A stretch of DNA of 64,000 nt from an uncultured Saprospiraceae bacterium (GTDB lineage: Bacteria; Bacteroidota; Bacteroidia; Chitinophagales; Saprospiraceae). Of the stretch, positions 7,851 through 16,800 are shown in pieces; positions within the stretch are counted from its first letter, which is position 1; each line of letters opens with the position of its first letter. The notes beneath the pieces were generated by a model. The model was not told the origin of the DNA. It worked only from the letters and a program-made list of their open reading frames with translations, and searched no databases. Made by a program: the position numbers and the translations under genes. Location of the stretch: assembly GCA_937980645.1 (NCBI GenBank), contig CALJPQ010000027.1, forward strand, positions 62,001 through 126,000. Direction: 5' to 3'.

Positions 7851-8759
7851 TTATCGATAAAACCACCAGGGTGCTATCCGGCGCAGCCAGAGGCGGAGCG
7901 GGTCTTTTTGTGAAGCGTGGAAGAAGGTCTTTTCGAGGGCGGGTATTGGCTCTCGTCGCTCCGGGTGAACGAGCGGAAAGGGCATGGCGGTAGTGGATTG
8001 CGCATGTCGCTTGCCTGCAGGGGCCGAGGTATGCGTGGCGTTGGCGTCGAAGCCGATGTTTTGGACCATATTGACTTTGGGCACGATGCACAGGCCGCGG
8101 GCGCGCACGACAGCGTAGAACCAGGCGTAGTCCCAGGTGTCGAAGGTACCGCCGCGGATGCGCTCGAATTTATCCAAGAGGTATCGGCGTGCGCCGCGGT
8201 CGGGCAGCAGCTGTGAGAAGGCGCTGTTTGGGTCGGCCCATTGGCTTTCCAGGTCGGGGAAGGTCGGGTCGTAGTGTTGCCAGGCGCGTCGCCACGTGGC
8301 CCAGCCCCAGATGAAAGAGAAGCGCGAAAACAAGTAGCTACTCGGCAGGTGCTGGCAGGCATGCTGGGCGGGGTTGCTGCCGGCGATGTGCATCACCTGC
8401 TCGTCGTGTTGGTAGCGCTCGAGCAGCTCGATGCAGAAGGGGAAAAACGACAGGTCGGGCAGGCAATCGTCCTCGAGGATGATGCCCGCTTCCACGTGCT
8501 CGAAGAACCAGGAGATGCCTTTCTGCACGGCGCGCCGGCAGCCGAGGTTTTCGGGCAGGAAGTGCGTACGCACATCGCAGGGCCAGTCTATCTCTTGCTC
8601 AAAGATGGCACGTACGGCGGCGCATTTAGCCGCATCGGCAGGCACATGCGCACGCGGGCCGTCGGCGCTGACGTACAGAGCAGGCGGGCGCAACTGACGC
8701 AGCCGCTCCACGATGCGGCGTGTGTGATCGGGTCGGTTGAAAGCAAGCAGCAAAATCAT
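7851..8759 (-). CDS. Glycosyltransferase family 2-like (GT-A fold)
   Basis: From the chosen ATG at 8759 the protein is 302 residues and begins MILLLAFNRPDH, the usual first strand and NRPD turn of GT-A transferases in Bacteroidota. AGIILEDDCLPDLSFF carries the metal-binding EDD motif, and SFIWGWATWRRAW is conserved in this group. An in-frame ATG at 8810 would add 17 residues. I prefer 8759 because a weak -7 box (CATTTTTG, 8768-8775 minus) ends 8 bases before it. The likely substrate is a nucleotide sugar for cell-surface glycans. It stands alone between MoxR and a REP-like element. Confidence 0.8.
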   Translation of the reverse strand: MILLLAFNRPDHTRRIVERLRQLRPPALYVSADGPRAHVPADAAKCAAVRAIFEQEIDWPCDVRTHFLPENLGCRRAVQKGISWFFEHVEAGIILEDDCLPDLSFFPFCIELLERYQHDEQVMHIAGSNPAQHACQHLPSSYLFSRFSFIWGWATWRRAWQHYDPTFPDLESQWADPNSAFSQLLPDRGARRYLLDKFERIRGGTFDTWDYAWFYAVVRARGLCIVPKVNMVQNIGFDANATHTSAPAGKRHAQSTTAMPFPLVHPERREPIPALEKTFFHASQKDPLRLWLRRIAPWWFYR

Positions 8760-8845
8760 GGCCGCGGCAAAAATGCCGCTAAAAATGCGTTGACCATACC
8801 CTCGCGTCATTTTTCAGGGCTACGCGCTGAACGCTTGCCGCTTCT

Positions 8846-8967
8846 ACCTCCGGAAGATGTCGCCTCCACTCAGGGTGAAACTCTGGGAATACTTTTCGGC
8901 GAGGCAGGAGCCTCGCCGGAGCTGAGGGCCGAAGCGACCTCTCCCTCCGGGGCAGGTGTCGTCTCTG
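8846..8967. repeat. REP-like palindromic element, copy 1 (two inverted cores)
   Basis: Two degenerate cores face each other between the glycosyltransferase and lptD. The first is on the minus strand at 8864-8846 (GGCGACATCTTCCGGAGGT). The second is on the plus strand at 8934-8965, starting GCGACCTCTCCC and ending AGGTGTCGTCTC. Between them CGGCGAGGC (8897-8905) and GCCTCGCCG (8910-8918) form a 9-bp hairpin with loop AGGA. The cores match the elements at 43182-43233 and 52796-52820. Confidence 0.6.
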
Positions 8968-8989
8968 CCGCCGCCGAGTCGTTACACCC

Positions 8990-11641
8990 TCAGAATCGCG
9001 TTTGCGCGTCGAAGACGTTGTTTCGATAGGGCAGCCTTAGGAAGTCAAGCGAGCCGGGTTTGGCGGCGATAAAGAATTCGTAGGTGCCGCGCACGGGTTG
9101 CCAGCGGAGGCTGAAGAGCCAGCAGTGCAGGTCTCGGGTGAAGCCGATATCGGGGTAGATGAGGCTTTTGGTCTGAAAGTCGTAGCTGACGTTTCCGATG
9201 TCAATGCTCCATTTGGGGGTTAGTGGGATGCTACCGAAGAAGCTGATGTTGTTTGTTCCAATGAGGAAAGTGTCTCGGTTGGAGCCGAAGACCTGGCGCC
9301 GTTCGAAGGAGATGCGGTGGCTGACCTGGATGCGGTTGAACCAGTCGAAGAAGCCTTCACCGACAGTGGGCGTGTTGGCGGTAGGTTGTTGAGGGCCTTG
9401 GGGCGCTTGGCCTTCGAAGAGTCGGCGCAGGTCGCCGATGCTGGTTTGAGTGTTTACTTCGAAGCCGAAGGCAGCTAAGCGGAGCAATTTGCCTTCTTCC
9501 AGGGCGAAGCGGTTGATGCGCACGCCTTGTTCGTTGATGAGGTAGGGGTCGAAGGTGGCGCGCCAAGTGAGGTTGCTCAGGCCTTTGAACAGGCGGAAGA
9601 GGCCGCCGGTGGTGATGGTACTCCAGCGCAGCGAGTCGCGGGTGATGCTGTAGCTGCCGGCGAAGACGAGGTTGTCAAAGAGCCGCACGCGCCGGATGGT
9701 GTCGCGTTTGGCGGAGTAGAATTTCATTTCTAAGATGTTACCCAAACTGTAATTGACGGCCAGTTCGGGTTTGACGTTGCTGGGACGGCCAAAAACAGCG
9801 TCATCGAAGATGCTGTAATTGCGGAAAGTTTCGCGTCCCGGGCGCGAAGAGGTTTGCACCTGTCGAAAGTAGTCGCGTTCCGAAAAGTCGGGGCGAAAGC
9901 CGGTGGAGATGCTGGGCTTAAGCGTGTGTCGGATGCCGCGTAACCAGCCTTTAGCGAATTGCTTAGTGAAGAACATGGCCGTGTTGATGCTGATGCCGAC
10001 ATCGTACTGGCGGAAGGGTGAGAAGCCCCAGTTGCGGAAGGCTGTGTCGCGCCCCCAGACGGTTTTGTTGCTGTCCACGACGACGAGTTCGGCAATGGTA
10101 TCGTACACGAACCGGATATCGTTGATGAACTGGCGCTCTACGGTGTAGGGGTACCAGTTTTCTTCGTAGTTGAGGCGGGGGGCCACGTTGATGTATTTGA
10201 AGACCTTGAAGTTGATATCGCTGCTGAGCCGGTGCTGGATGCCCATGCGCATGTTGCGAAGGGTTTCGTGGGTGAACAGCAGCGTATCGGCCACGCTGAC
10301 GCTGTTCTGGAGGGTCGAGGTGTAGGTGAGGGAGATTTTTTCGTACCAGCGTTCATTGCCCACCGGGTTTCGGCGTTTGAAAGGAAAGATACGCTGCAAG
10401 TTAAAAGTGGCCGAGGGGAAGCTGATGTTCATCAGCCGCGTTTGGGTGTTTTGGGTGTGGCTGAAGGCGGCGTTGAACTGGTAGGGCTTACCCGGGAAGC
10501 GCTGCGAATAGTTGAGGTTGGAAGAGAGCGTGTTCTGGAAGACGCTTCCGAAGTCGTTTCGGTTTCGGTTTTGGTCGCGGTTGGTTTCGATGTTGACCGA
10601 TCCGCCGAAGGTGCGCGTAGGGTGGGCTTTGGCGTCTTGCTGATGTGACCAGCGCAGGCCGAAGGATTTGAACGACGTTTTGCGGGCGCGGTCGTCTTCT
10701 ACCAGTCGGTTGTTGTAGCGCAGGCTCAGGCTGCCGTTGTGGCGGTAGCGGTAGTTGTAACGAAGGTCGTTTTGGATGCCCCAGGAGCCGCTGGTGAAGA
10801 CGTTGAACAGCAGCGTCATGTCCATGTGGTCGGACAGCGGCAGGTAGTAGCCCCAGTTCATGATGCCCAGGCCCTCTGTGCGCGAGGGTTGAAAGTCGCG
10901 CGGGATGATGAGGCCCGATTTTCGGGTTTTGGTGATGGGGTAAAAGCCGAAGGGCAGCACTAAAGGCGTAGGCACGCCGCCGATTTCTAAGTTGGAAAAT
11001 CCGGTAACGACGAGTTTGTCAGTAATGACTTTGAGTTTGTTGGTTCGGATGGCAAAGTGCGGTTCGGGGTGGTCGCAGGTAGAGATGCGAGCGCTGTAAT
11101 TGTAGATGAGACTACGGGCAGGTTCGTCAGGTTTTCCGCGGACGGCCTCGCCGAAGAATTTGGCCTTTTCGCCGATGATGTTCAGGTCTTGCTGTTTGGT
11201 GTGCGCTTCGTAGATGAGGCCGCGTTTGGTGCGGAAGTTGTAGCGCAGGCGCACGGCGTCGAACTCCTCTTCGCCATCTTTAAACTTTGGGCGCCCCACG
11301 AGTTTGCCCGTTTCATCGGCCAGCTCGGTGGCGGTCAATTCCATGGTGTTGAAGTCAATGACGATGTAGCCGGCGCGCAGGTCGAGCGTTCCGTACTTGA
11401 CGAACGCCTCGCCATAGAGGTGCATCTGGCGGTTTTTGATGTCCAACCACTGCGAGTCCTGGGCACCGTACTCCACTTCCTGGTCGAGCGCATCAGGCGA
11501 GAGGAGGACAGGCGCCAGCGTGTCGAGGCGCATCGCAAGCGTGTCCGAAGGAGGCGTCGGCAGGGTATCGGGCACCTGCGCACGAGCCACCCAGCCGAAC
11601 GCACACAGGGCGATTTGGAAGAAAAGCCGATATTTGCCCAT
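8990..11641 (-). CDS. lptD: LPS-assembly protein LptD
   Basis: This 883-residue protein has a signal peptide (FFQIALCAFGWVARAQ). Next comes an OstA/LptA-like domain at residues about 60-200 (LDIKNRQMHLYGEAFVKYG, LTATELADETGKLVGRPKF), then a long C-terminal beta-barrel. The barrel begins near PLVLPFGFYPIT and GLIIPRDFQPSRTEGLGI, segments typical of Bacteroidota LptD. LptD inserts lipopolysaccharide into the outer leaflet with LptE. It is transcribed away from the amidase gene with only 38 bases between the two starts, an arrangement common in the phylum. Confidence 0.93.
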   Translation of the reverse strand: MGKYRLFFQIALCAFGWVARAQVPDTLPTPPSDTLAMRLDTLAPVLLSPDALDQEVEYGAQDSQWLDIKNRQMHLYGEAFVKYGTLDLRAGYIVIDFNTMELTATELADETGKLVGRPKFKDGEEEFDAVRLRYNFRTKRGLIYEAHTKQQDLNIIGEKAKFFGEAVRGKPDEPARSLIYNYSARISTCDHPEPHFAIRTNKLKVITDKLVVTGFSNLEIGGVPTPLVLPFGFYPITKTRKSGLIIPRDFQPSRTEGLGIMNWGYYLPLSDHMDMTLLFNVFTSGSWGIQNDLRYNYRYRHNGSLSLRYNNRLVEDDRARKTSFKSFGLRWSHQQDAKAHPTRTFGGSVNIETNRDQNRNRNDFGSVFQNTLSSNLNYSQRFPGKPYQFNAAFSHTQNTQTRLMNISFPSATFNLQRIFPFKRRNPVGNERWYEKISLTYTSTLQNSVSVADTLLFTHETLRNMRMGIQHRLSSDINFKVFKYINVAPRLNYEENWYPYTVERQFINDIRFVYDTIAELVVVDSNKTVWGRDTAFRNWGFSPFRQYDVGISINTAMFFTKQFAKGWLRGIRHTLKPSISTGFRPDFSERDYFRQVQTSSRPGRETFRNYSIFDDAVFGRPSNVKPELAVNYSLGNILEMKFYSAKRDTIRRVRLFDNLVFAGSYSITRDSLRWSTITTGGLFRLFKGLSNLTWRATFDPYLINEQGVRINRFALEEGKLLRLAAFGFEVNTQTSIGDLRRLFEGQAPQGPQQPTANTPTVGEGFFDWFNRIQVSHRISFERRQVFGSNRDTFLIGTNNISFFGSIPLTPKWSIDIGNVSYDFQTKSLIYPDIGFTRDLHCWLFSLRWQPVRGTYEFFIAAKPGSLDFLRLPYRNNVFDAQTRF

Positions 11642-11679
11642 CGTTTTTTGAGAACGCTCCAGAAACAGAGTTAAAAAAG

Positions 11680-13080
11680 ATGCTGACGCATTTACCTGAC
11701 GTGCGACGAACGCTACTGGGATTGGCGGCGTGGCTTTTTTTAGGAAATTTTAACGGCGCCATGGCTTGCGGCTCCGAAGGCCCATACGCGCACGGCCATC
11801 CGGGCGGCAAAGGTAGGCAAACCCTGTGCGCGCAAAAGAGCTGGGAAGTCTTCCAATACCTTCAACCCTATTTTGCCAATGAAACACCTGCGGGCTACCG
11901 CCTGCGCAAAGTCGTCCTCGATGCCGGACATGGCGGAAAAGACTCTGGCTGCAAAGGCGCTACCTCTTTGGAAAAGCATAACGCCTTGGCCATCGTGCTC
12001 AAATTGGGCGCCCTCATCGAAGCTGAATACCCAGACGTCCAGGTCATTTACACCCGAAAAACCGATGTCTTCGTCGAGCTGCAGGAGCGCGCTGCCATTG
12101 CCAACCGCAACAACGCCGACCTGTTCATCAGCATCCACTGCAACTCCGTCAGTGTCTCGCACATTAGGGGCGTCGAAACCTACGTGATGGGCCTACACAC
12201 CGCTGAAAGCAACCTCGAAGTAGCCAAGCGCGAAAACGCTGTTATCCTGTTGGAAGAAAATTACCAGCGCAATTATGGTGGCTATAATCCCAACAGCCCA
12301 GAAGCACACATCTTCAGCAGTGTGTGGCAAAGCGCCTATCTGGAGCAAAGCATTTTGTTTGCCGACTACGTGCAGAAGTACACCCGCTCGATGGCCAAAC
12401 GCGAAGACCGCAGCGTGCGGCAAGCGGGCTTTATTGTGCTCCACCGCACGGCCATGCCCGCCGTCCTTATCGAAGTGGGCTACCTGACCAACCGCGACGA
12501 AGAGCGCTTTCTGGCCTCCGAAGAAGGGCAAATCCAGATGGCTGACGCCATTTTTGAAGCCTTCCGCGCCTACAAAGCCCGCATGGAAGGCGTGCCGCTG
12601 GCTGCCCGAAAAAACACCACAGTGCCCGCCCAGCTGCTGGCCGGCGTAACGGCTCCGTACCCTCCTGCCCCTACAACGACCTCCGCGCCAGCACCACCGG
12701 CCGCATCCACAGTATGCGCTCCGACAACAACAGCAGCGCCAACAACCCATGCCAGCGCCGCCGTAACGCCAATGCCGGCCCCTGCACCTATTGAAACCAC
12801 ACCTGCCCGTGTCGGCGACCGCTATGCCGATGAGTTCATTGACCTACCCCCCTCGGCCAAAGACCCAAAAGGGCAGTATCGCATCCACCTACTGTCCTGG
12901 AATGCCAGACTTGACCGAAACATCGGACAACTCGCTCTGCTCTCCGATGTCGAAGAAGAATACACCAACGGACAATATCACTACTATCTGGGACGATTTA
13001 CCCAGCGCACCGAAGCCGAAAAACTCCTGCCTGACCTCCACAATCTCGGCTTCCGCACCGCACGTGTTGTTACTAAATAG
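11680..13080 (+). CDS. N-acetylmuramoyl-L-alanine amidase with SPOR domain
   Basis: This is a 466-residue cell-wall hydrolase. After an N-terminal hydrophobic segment, residues about 75-300 form an Amidase_3 domain with zinc ligands in VVLDAGHGGKDSG, the Glu of LEKHNA, and FISIHCNS; the catalytic Glu is in AVLIEVGYLTN. A proline/alanine/threonine-rich linker covers about residues 325-375. A SPOR-like domain follows (QYRIHLLSWNARL to FRTARVVTK), which should bind denuded septal peptidoglycan. It cleaves the amide between MurNAc and the stem peptide. AAAAAAG precedes the ATG, the A-rich context usual in Bacteroidota. Confidence 0.93.
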   Translation: MLTHLPDVRRTLLGLAAWLFLGNFNGAMACGSEGPYAHGHPGGKGRQTLCAQKSWEVFQYLQPYFANETPAGYRLRKVVLDAGHGGKDSGCKGATSLEKHNALAIVLKLGALIEAEYPDVQVIYTRKTDVFVELQERAAIANRNNADLFISIHCNSVSVSHIRGVETYVMGLHTAESNLEVAKRENAVILLEENYQRNYGGYNPNSPEAHIFSSVWQSAYLEQSILFADYVQKYTRSMAKREDRSVRQAGFIVLHRTAMPAVLIEVGYLTNRDEERFLASEEGQIQMADAIFEAFRAYKARMEGVPLAARKNTTVPAQLLAGVTAPYPPAPTTTSAPAPPAASTVCAPTTTAAPTTHASAAVTPMPAPAPIETTPARVGDRYADEFIDLPPSAKDPKGQYRIHLLSWNARLDRNIGQLALLSDVEEEYTNGQYHYYLGRFTQRTEAEKLLPDLHNLGFRTARVVTK

Positions 13081-13203
13081 TCTGCTATTTCACGCCCTAT
13101 TCTACATTATTGCCCCCGCGGCCCACTTTTCTGGCTTGATTTTTTCTCTTTCATCTTCCCTTTGCCCCATCACTAACACCGACACACCCTCATCGTCCTG
13201 ACA

Positions 13204-14304
13204 ATGTTGAAAATCAGTAACGAAACGCGCATTGGACTGCTTGCCATCGTAGCTATTGCCATCGGTATTTGGGGCTTTGAATACCTAAAAGGCATCAACC
13301 TACTGACCCGCTCCCAAACCTTTTATATTCCTTACAAGGATGTCGAGCAGCTCCGCCCCTCCGCGCCGGTGTTCCTCAGCGGCTATCAGGTCGGCACAGT
13401 CAAAGATATCAGTGTGGACAGCCGCGATGGGCGTACCATCATCGTCGCCATTGACGTGGAGCGAAGAATCAAAGTGCACAAAAGCACCCACGCCACCATC
13501 ATCAGCGCCAGCCTCATGGGCGGTAAAGCCATCAGCCTGGAAATACCCGGCCCCTGCTCAGGCGACGACTGTGCCAGCAGCGGCGACACCCTAATGGGGC
13601 GCACCAAAGGCTTCTTAGAAACCCTCATCGGCAACCCCAAAGACCTCGATGCCTACACCGACCGCCTGCGTCTGGGGCTAAAAGTCCTCTACGACTCCTT
13701 AGCCAACCCCGAAAACCCACAGGGCATCGGACGCACCTTAGTAGCCTTAGAAGGAACGCTGCAAAACATGGAGCGCCTCACGGCCAACATCAACGGCCTG
13801 CTGGCCGACAACCGCCAAAACCTCTCCGCCACCCTGACCAACCTCCAGGGCCTGAGCCAGACACTCAGCAACAACTCCAAAACCATTGATGGCATCCTCC
13901 AAAACTTCCACACCTTCACCGACAGCCTCAACCGCGCCAACCTCAGCAACCGACTGGCACACGCCAGCGACTCCTTAGCCCTGGCCCTCAGCGCTCTGCG
14001 CACTACCCTCGACACCGCCAAAGGCACCTTCGGACGCTTCAATACCCTCTTAGACGACCCCAACAACAGCCTCAACCGACTGCTGCGCGACTCCGTCTCT
14101 TTAGATGAAATCACCTTCACCCTCCGGCAGGTGCGCTACTTAGCCCAAGACCTGCGCCTCCACCCCGAACGCTACGGCAAGGTCAAGGTCAAAGTCTTCG
14201 GAAAAGATAAACGACCACCTTACGAGGTACCCTACGACGACCCGGTCTATCGCGGCAGTGTGGACAGCCTCGAGCGTCAGCTCACGCGACGCGGACGGCA
14301 GTAG
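13204..14304 (+). CDS. MCE/MlaD family lipid-transport protein
   Basis: This 366-residue protein has one N-terminal membrane helix (IGLLAIVAIAIGIWGF). An MlaD/MCE domain spans residues about 38-120 (FYIPYKDVEQLRPSAPVFL, GYQVGTVKDI, ATIISASLMGGKAISLEI). A long helical tail rich in Asn, Leu and Ser follows (about 150-330). MCE proteins form rings or needles that carry lipids between inner and outer membranes. The ATP-binding and permease partners (MlaE/MlaF) are not adjacent. It follows the amidase after 123 bases, a neighbourhood conserved in Bacteroidota. All eight TTA leucine codons here are followed by G. Confidence 0.9.
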   Translation: MLKISNETRIGLLAIVAIAIGIWGFEYLKGINLLTRSQTFYIPYKDVEQLRPSAPVFLSGYQVGTVKDISVDSRDGRTIIVAIDVERRIKVHKSTHATIISASLMGGKAISLEIPGPCSGDDCASSGDTLMGRTKGFLETLIGNPKDLDAYTDRLRLGLKVLYDSLANPENPQGIGRTLVALEGTLQNMERLTANINGLLADNRQNLSATLTNLQGLSQTLSNNSKTIDGILQNFHTFTDSLNRANLSNRLAHASDSLALALSALRTTLDTAKGTFGRFNTLLDDPNNSLNRLLRDSVSLDEITFTLRQVRYLAQDLRLHPERYGKVKVKVFGKDKRPPYEVPYDDPVYRGSVDSLERQLTRRGRQ

Positions 14305-14345
14305 TAACGGCTGCCCTCCCGTTGTAAAGGGCTAAAAACGAGGCA

Positions 14346-15152
14346 TTACGCTCCGGCTAAGAGATGTTCTAAGCGCTCTGCCAGCGCCTCGCTCACGATG
14401 CGGTGCCCCCCGGGCAGCTGAAATACACGCACGTTGAGCAGCCCCTGAGCCAGATGGCGCAGGGTTTTGCGGTGTACGATGTCGTCTTGTGTGCCGACGA
14501 AGATATCCACCGGCAGGCCCGATTGCGCCCAGATGGCCCGAATGTCGCGCCGGCGCAGGTGAAAAGCATCGAGCGCCAACCAGCAGCCAAAGACGCGCCG
14601 CCGCCGTGCCGGGCGCGCCAGGTTGAACCGCAGAAACTGCGCCACCAGCGGCGGAACCACACCCAACCGATCTCCCCACATGACCAAGCGCAACACCACT
14701 GCCGGGCGCTCCACTACGCGGGCCAGCCAACGCCGCAACCACAGTGGAGTGCGCTCAGCCAGACCCATACCCTGCGTGCGAATGCCATCGGGCGCCAGCA
14801 AAAACAGCCGCTCCAACTGCGGCAACAGGTCGGGCAATAACGCCAGCATCAACCGCGCACCAAAGCTGAAACCCATCAGCGACAGCCGTTCGCTCCCCAC
14901 GCGCTCCCGTATCTGCCCGATAACAGCCAGTAAATCAGCCTTATCAAAGGTCTCGTGGGGCCACTCCGTCTGGCCGTGGAAAGGCAGGTCAAAAGCCACT
15001 ACCGTGTAGTGCTCGCTCAGCGCCTTCTCCAGCACGGCAAACAGCCTGGCCCGGTCGCCAAAACCATGCAAGGCAACCAGCAAACGCCTGCCCGTGCCGA
15101 ACTGCAAGCAGTGCATGCGCCCGCCGCGATGCTCGATAAAATAGGTGTTCAT
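14346..15152 (-). CDS. Alpha/beta hydrolase
   Basis: This 268-residue alpha/beta hydrolase has the oxyanion region in LVALHGFGDRARLF and the nucleophile elbow in LMGFSFGARL. The acid is probably in FVGTQDDIVH and the catalytic His in LPGGHRIV. The ATG at 15152 is chosen because it starts the first strand (MNTYFIEHRGG); an upstream in-frame start at 15185 would add 11 unrelated residues. No signal peptide was seen, so it is cytoplasmic. It converges on the MCE gene. The substrate cannot be predicted. Confidence 0.85.
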   Translation of the reverse strand: MNTYFIEHRGGRMHCLQFGTGRRLLVALHGFGDRARLFAVLEKALSEHYTVVAFDLPFHGQTEWPHETFDKADLLAVIGQIRERVGSERLSLMGFSFGARLMLALLPDLLPQLERLFLLAPDGIRTQGMGLAERTPLWLRRWLARVVERPAVVLRLVMWGDRLGVVPPLVAQFLRFNLARPARRRRVFGCWLALDAFHLRRRDIRAIWAQSGLPVDIFVGTQDDIVHRKTLRHLAQGLLNVRVFQLPGGHRIVSEALAERLEHLLAGA

Positions 15153-15434
15153 GGTGCTAGGTGGAAGAGGCAACGCCCGCCTCAAAAATAAGCACCTCGG
15201 TCATCTGGTCGCTTTCACACAGGAAAAATGCCCATTTGTGGCGTAATGGTCTGAAAAGACTGAGGTGGCTTAATGCGGGCTCACTCCAAGCACACCCGGA
15301 AAATCCTCCCCCAATACCCGCGCTCTTTTTTCCCGCCATTAGCGGTGGGCATACAGTTTTTTTTATGGAAGTTTGCGGCCCCCGACGCTTTTGCCGGCCA
15401 CTCGGCACGTCGGGCTCAGACCATTTCTGACCAC

Positions 15435-16700
15435 ATGCGCCTGTTGCTTCGCCGCGTCCGGGTATTTGCCGACGGACGCCTCTCTGAACCTCAAGATGTG
15501 TTGCTGCGCGAAGGCGTCATTGCCGCTATAGAACCGCACCTGTCGTTAGAGGCTGATGTGGAGGAAAAGGTATTCCCGGATGAAATATGGCTGATGCCGG
15601 GCTGGCTCGACGTCGGCACGCAAGTGGGCGAGCCGGGCTACGAACACCGCGAAGACCTGCATTCGGCTGCCCAGGCCGCCGCAGCGGGCGGATTTACGGC
15701 TCTGGCGCCGTTCCCGAATACGCTGCCTGCCGTGGACAACAAGGGGGCGGTAACGTTCATCCTACACAAAACCGCCAATACTCTCGTGCACTTCTACCCT
15801 ATCGGCGCCTTGTCGGTGGGGGCAGCAGGCAAAGACTTGGCCGAACTATATGACATGCACAGCGCCGGTGCAGTAGCCTTCTCCGACGGCAGTCAGCCGG
15901 CACAGGATGCCGGGCTGCTGATGCGCGCGCTGCAGTACGCTCAGGCCTTTGGGGGCCTGGTGCTCGACTGGCCTTTCCACAAGGGGCTGGCCGCAGGCGG
16001 CCAGATGCACGAGGGCCTCGTAAGCACCCAACTGGGCATGCGCGGCATTGCGCCGCTGGCGGAAGAGGTGGCTGTCCAGCGCAGCCTGAGCATTCTGGAA
16101 TACACAGGCGGGCGGCTACACCTGCACCTGCTCTCTTCAGCCAAAAGTGTGGCGCTCGTGCGCGCAGCCAAGGCAGCGGGGCTACCGGTAACAGCATCCG
16201 CAGCTGTGCTCAACCTCTGCTTCACCGATGAAAAACTGGCCGACTTCGACAGCCTGTGGAAGGTGCTGCCCCCCCTGCGCGACGAACGCCACCGCCAGGC
16301 GCTACTCGAAGGCGTGGCCGACGGCACCATTGACTTCCTGTGCACCAACCACATGCCCTGGAACGTGGAGGCCAAACAGCTGGAATTTCCCTACGCCGAA
16401 GCCGGAGCCATCGGGCTGGAAACGGCTTTCGCCCTCTGCCGCACTTATCTGGCGGAGGCACTAGCGCCCGAGCAATTGGCCGAAAAATGGGCGCTGGCCC
16501 CCCGGCGCATACTCGGCCTGCCTATGCCTGAAATCAAGGTGGGTGCCCCAGCCGAGCTGGCGCTCTTTGCACCCAATCGGGAATGGACACCGACCGAAGA
16601 AAACCTGCGCTCGCGCTCCGCCAACACGCCGCTGCTGGGCCAACTTTTGCGTGGCCAGCCGCTGGGCATCATCTGCCGCGGCCAGGCCCTCTGGCGCTAA
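15435..16700 (+). CDS. Dihydroorotase-like amidohydrolase lacking metal ligands
   Basis: This 421-residue amidohydrolase aligns with Bacteroidota dihydroorotases: MPGWLDVGTQVGEPGYEHRED replaces the usual DxHxHxREPG start, PFPNTLPAVDN is the substrate loop, and LCTNHMPWNVEAK sits where active enzymes have TDHAPH. Both histidines of the HxH metal site are gone and the late Asp is Asn. It is therefore probably a non-catalytic homologue of the kind that pairs with aspartate transcarbamoylase, or a divergent enzyme. The start at 15435 is chosen over an ORF opening at 15273, whose first 54 residues look random. It converges on the C1 peptidase gene across a terminator. Confidence 0.82.
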   Translation: MRLLLRRVRVFADGRLSEPQDVLLREGVIAAIEPHLSLEADVEEKVFPDEIWLMPGWLDVGTQVGEPGYEHREDLHSAAQAAAAGGFTALAPFPNTLPAVDNKGAVTFILHKTANTLVHFYPIGALSVGAAGKDLAELYDMHSAGAVAFSDGSQPAQDAGLLMRALQYAQAFGGLVLDWPFHKGLAAGGQMHEGLVSTQLGMRGIAPLAEEVAVQRSLSILEYTGGRLHLHLLSSAKSVALVRAAKAAGLPVTASAAVLNLCFTDEKLADFDSLWKVLPPLRDERHRQALLEGVADGTIDFLCTNHMPWNVEAKQLEFPYAEAGAIGLETAFALCRTYLAEALAPEQLAEKWALAPRRILGLPMPEIKVGAPAELALFAPNREWTPTEENLRSRSANTPLLGQLLRGQPLGIICRGQALWR

Positions 16701-16743
16701 GGCAGTAAGCGGGCACCCCATTGCCAGGGCTACTCCAAAAATC

Positions 16744-16783
16744 AAAATGGCGAGGATGCTCCCAAGACCTCCTCGCCATTTTT
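16744..16783. terminator. Bidirectional terminator between convergent genes
   Basis: AAAATGGCGAGGA at 16744-16756 pairs with TCCTCGCCATTTT in 16770-16783, giving a GC-rich stem flanked by A and T runs. It can serve both the dihydroorotase-like gene (plus) and the C1 peptidase gene (minus). Confidence 0.85.
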
Positions 16784-16800
16784 CACTTTTCATTCCCTTC

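Noticed and set aside
8897..8918. Perfect hairpin downstream of lptD considered as a terminator
   Set aside because: On the minus strand, where lptD is read, the stem is followed by A residues rather than a U-tract; it fits better as part of the REP-like element.
15157..15430. Open frames on both strands upstream of the dihydroorotase-like gene
   Set aside because: The minus-strand frame ends 4 bases before the hydrolase start, which looks like coupling, but most of its sequence is not protein-like and no start is convincing.
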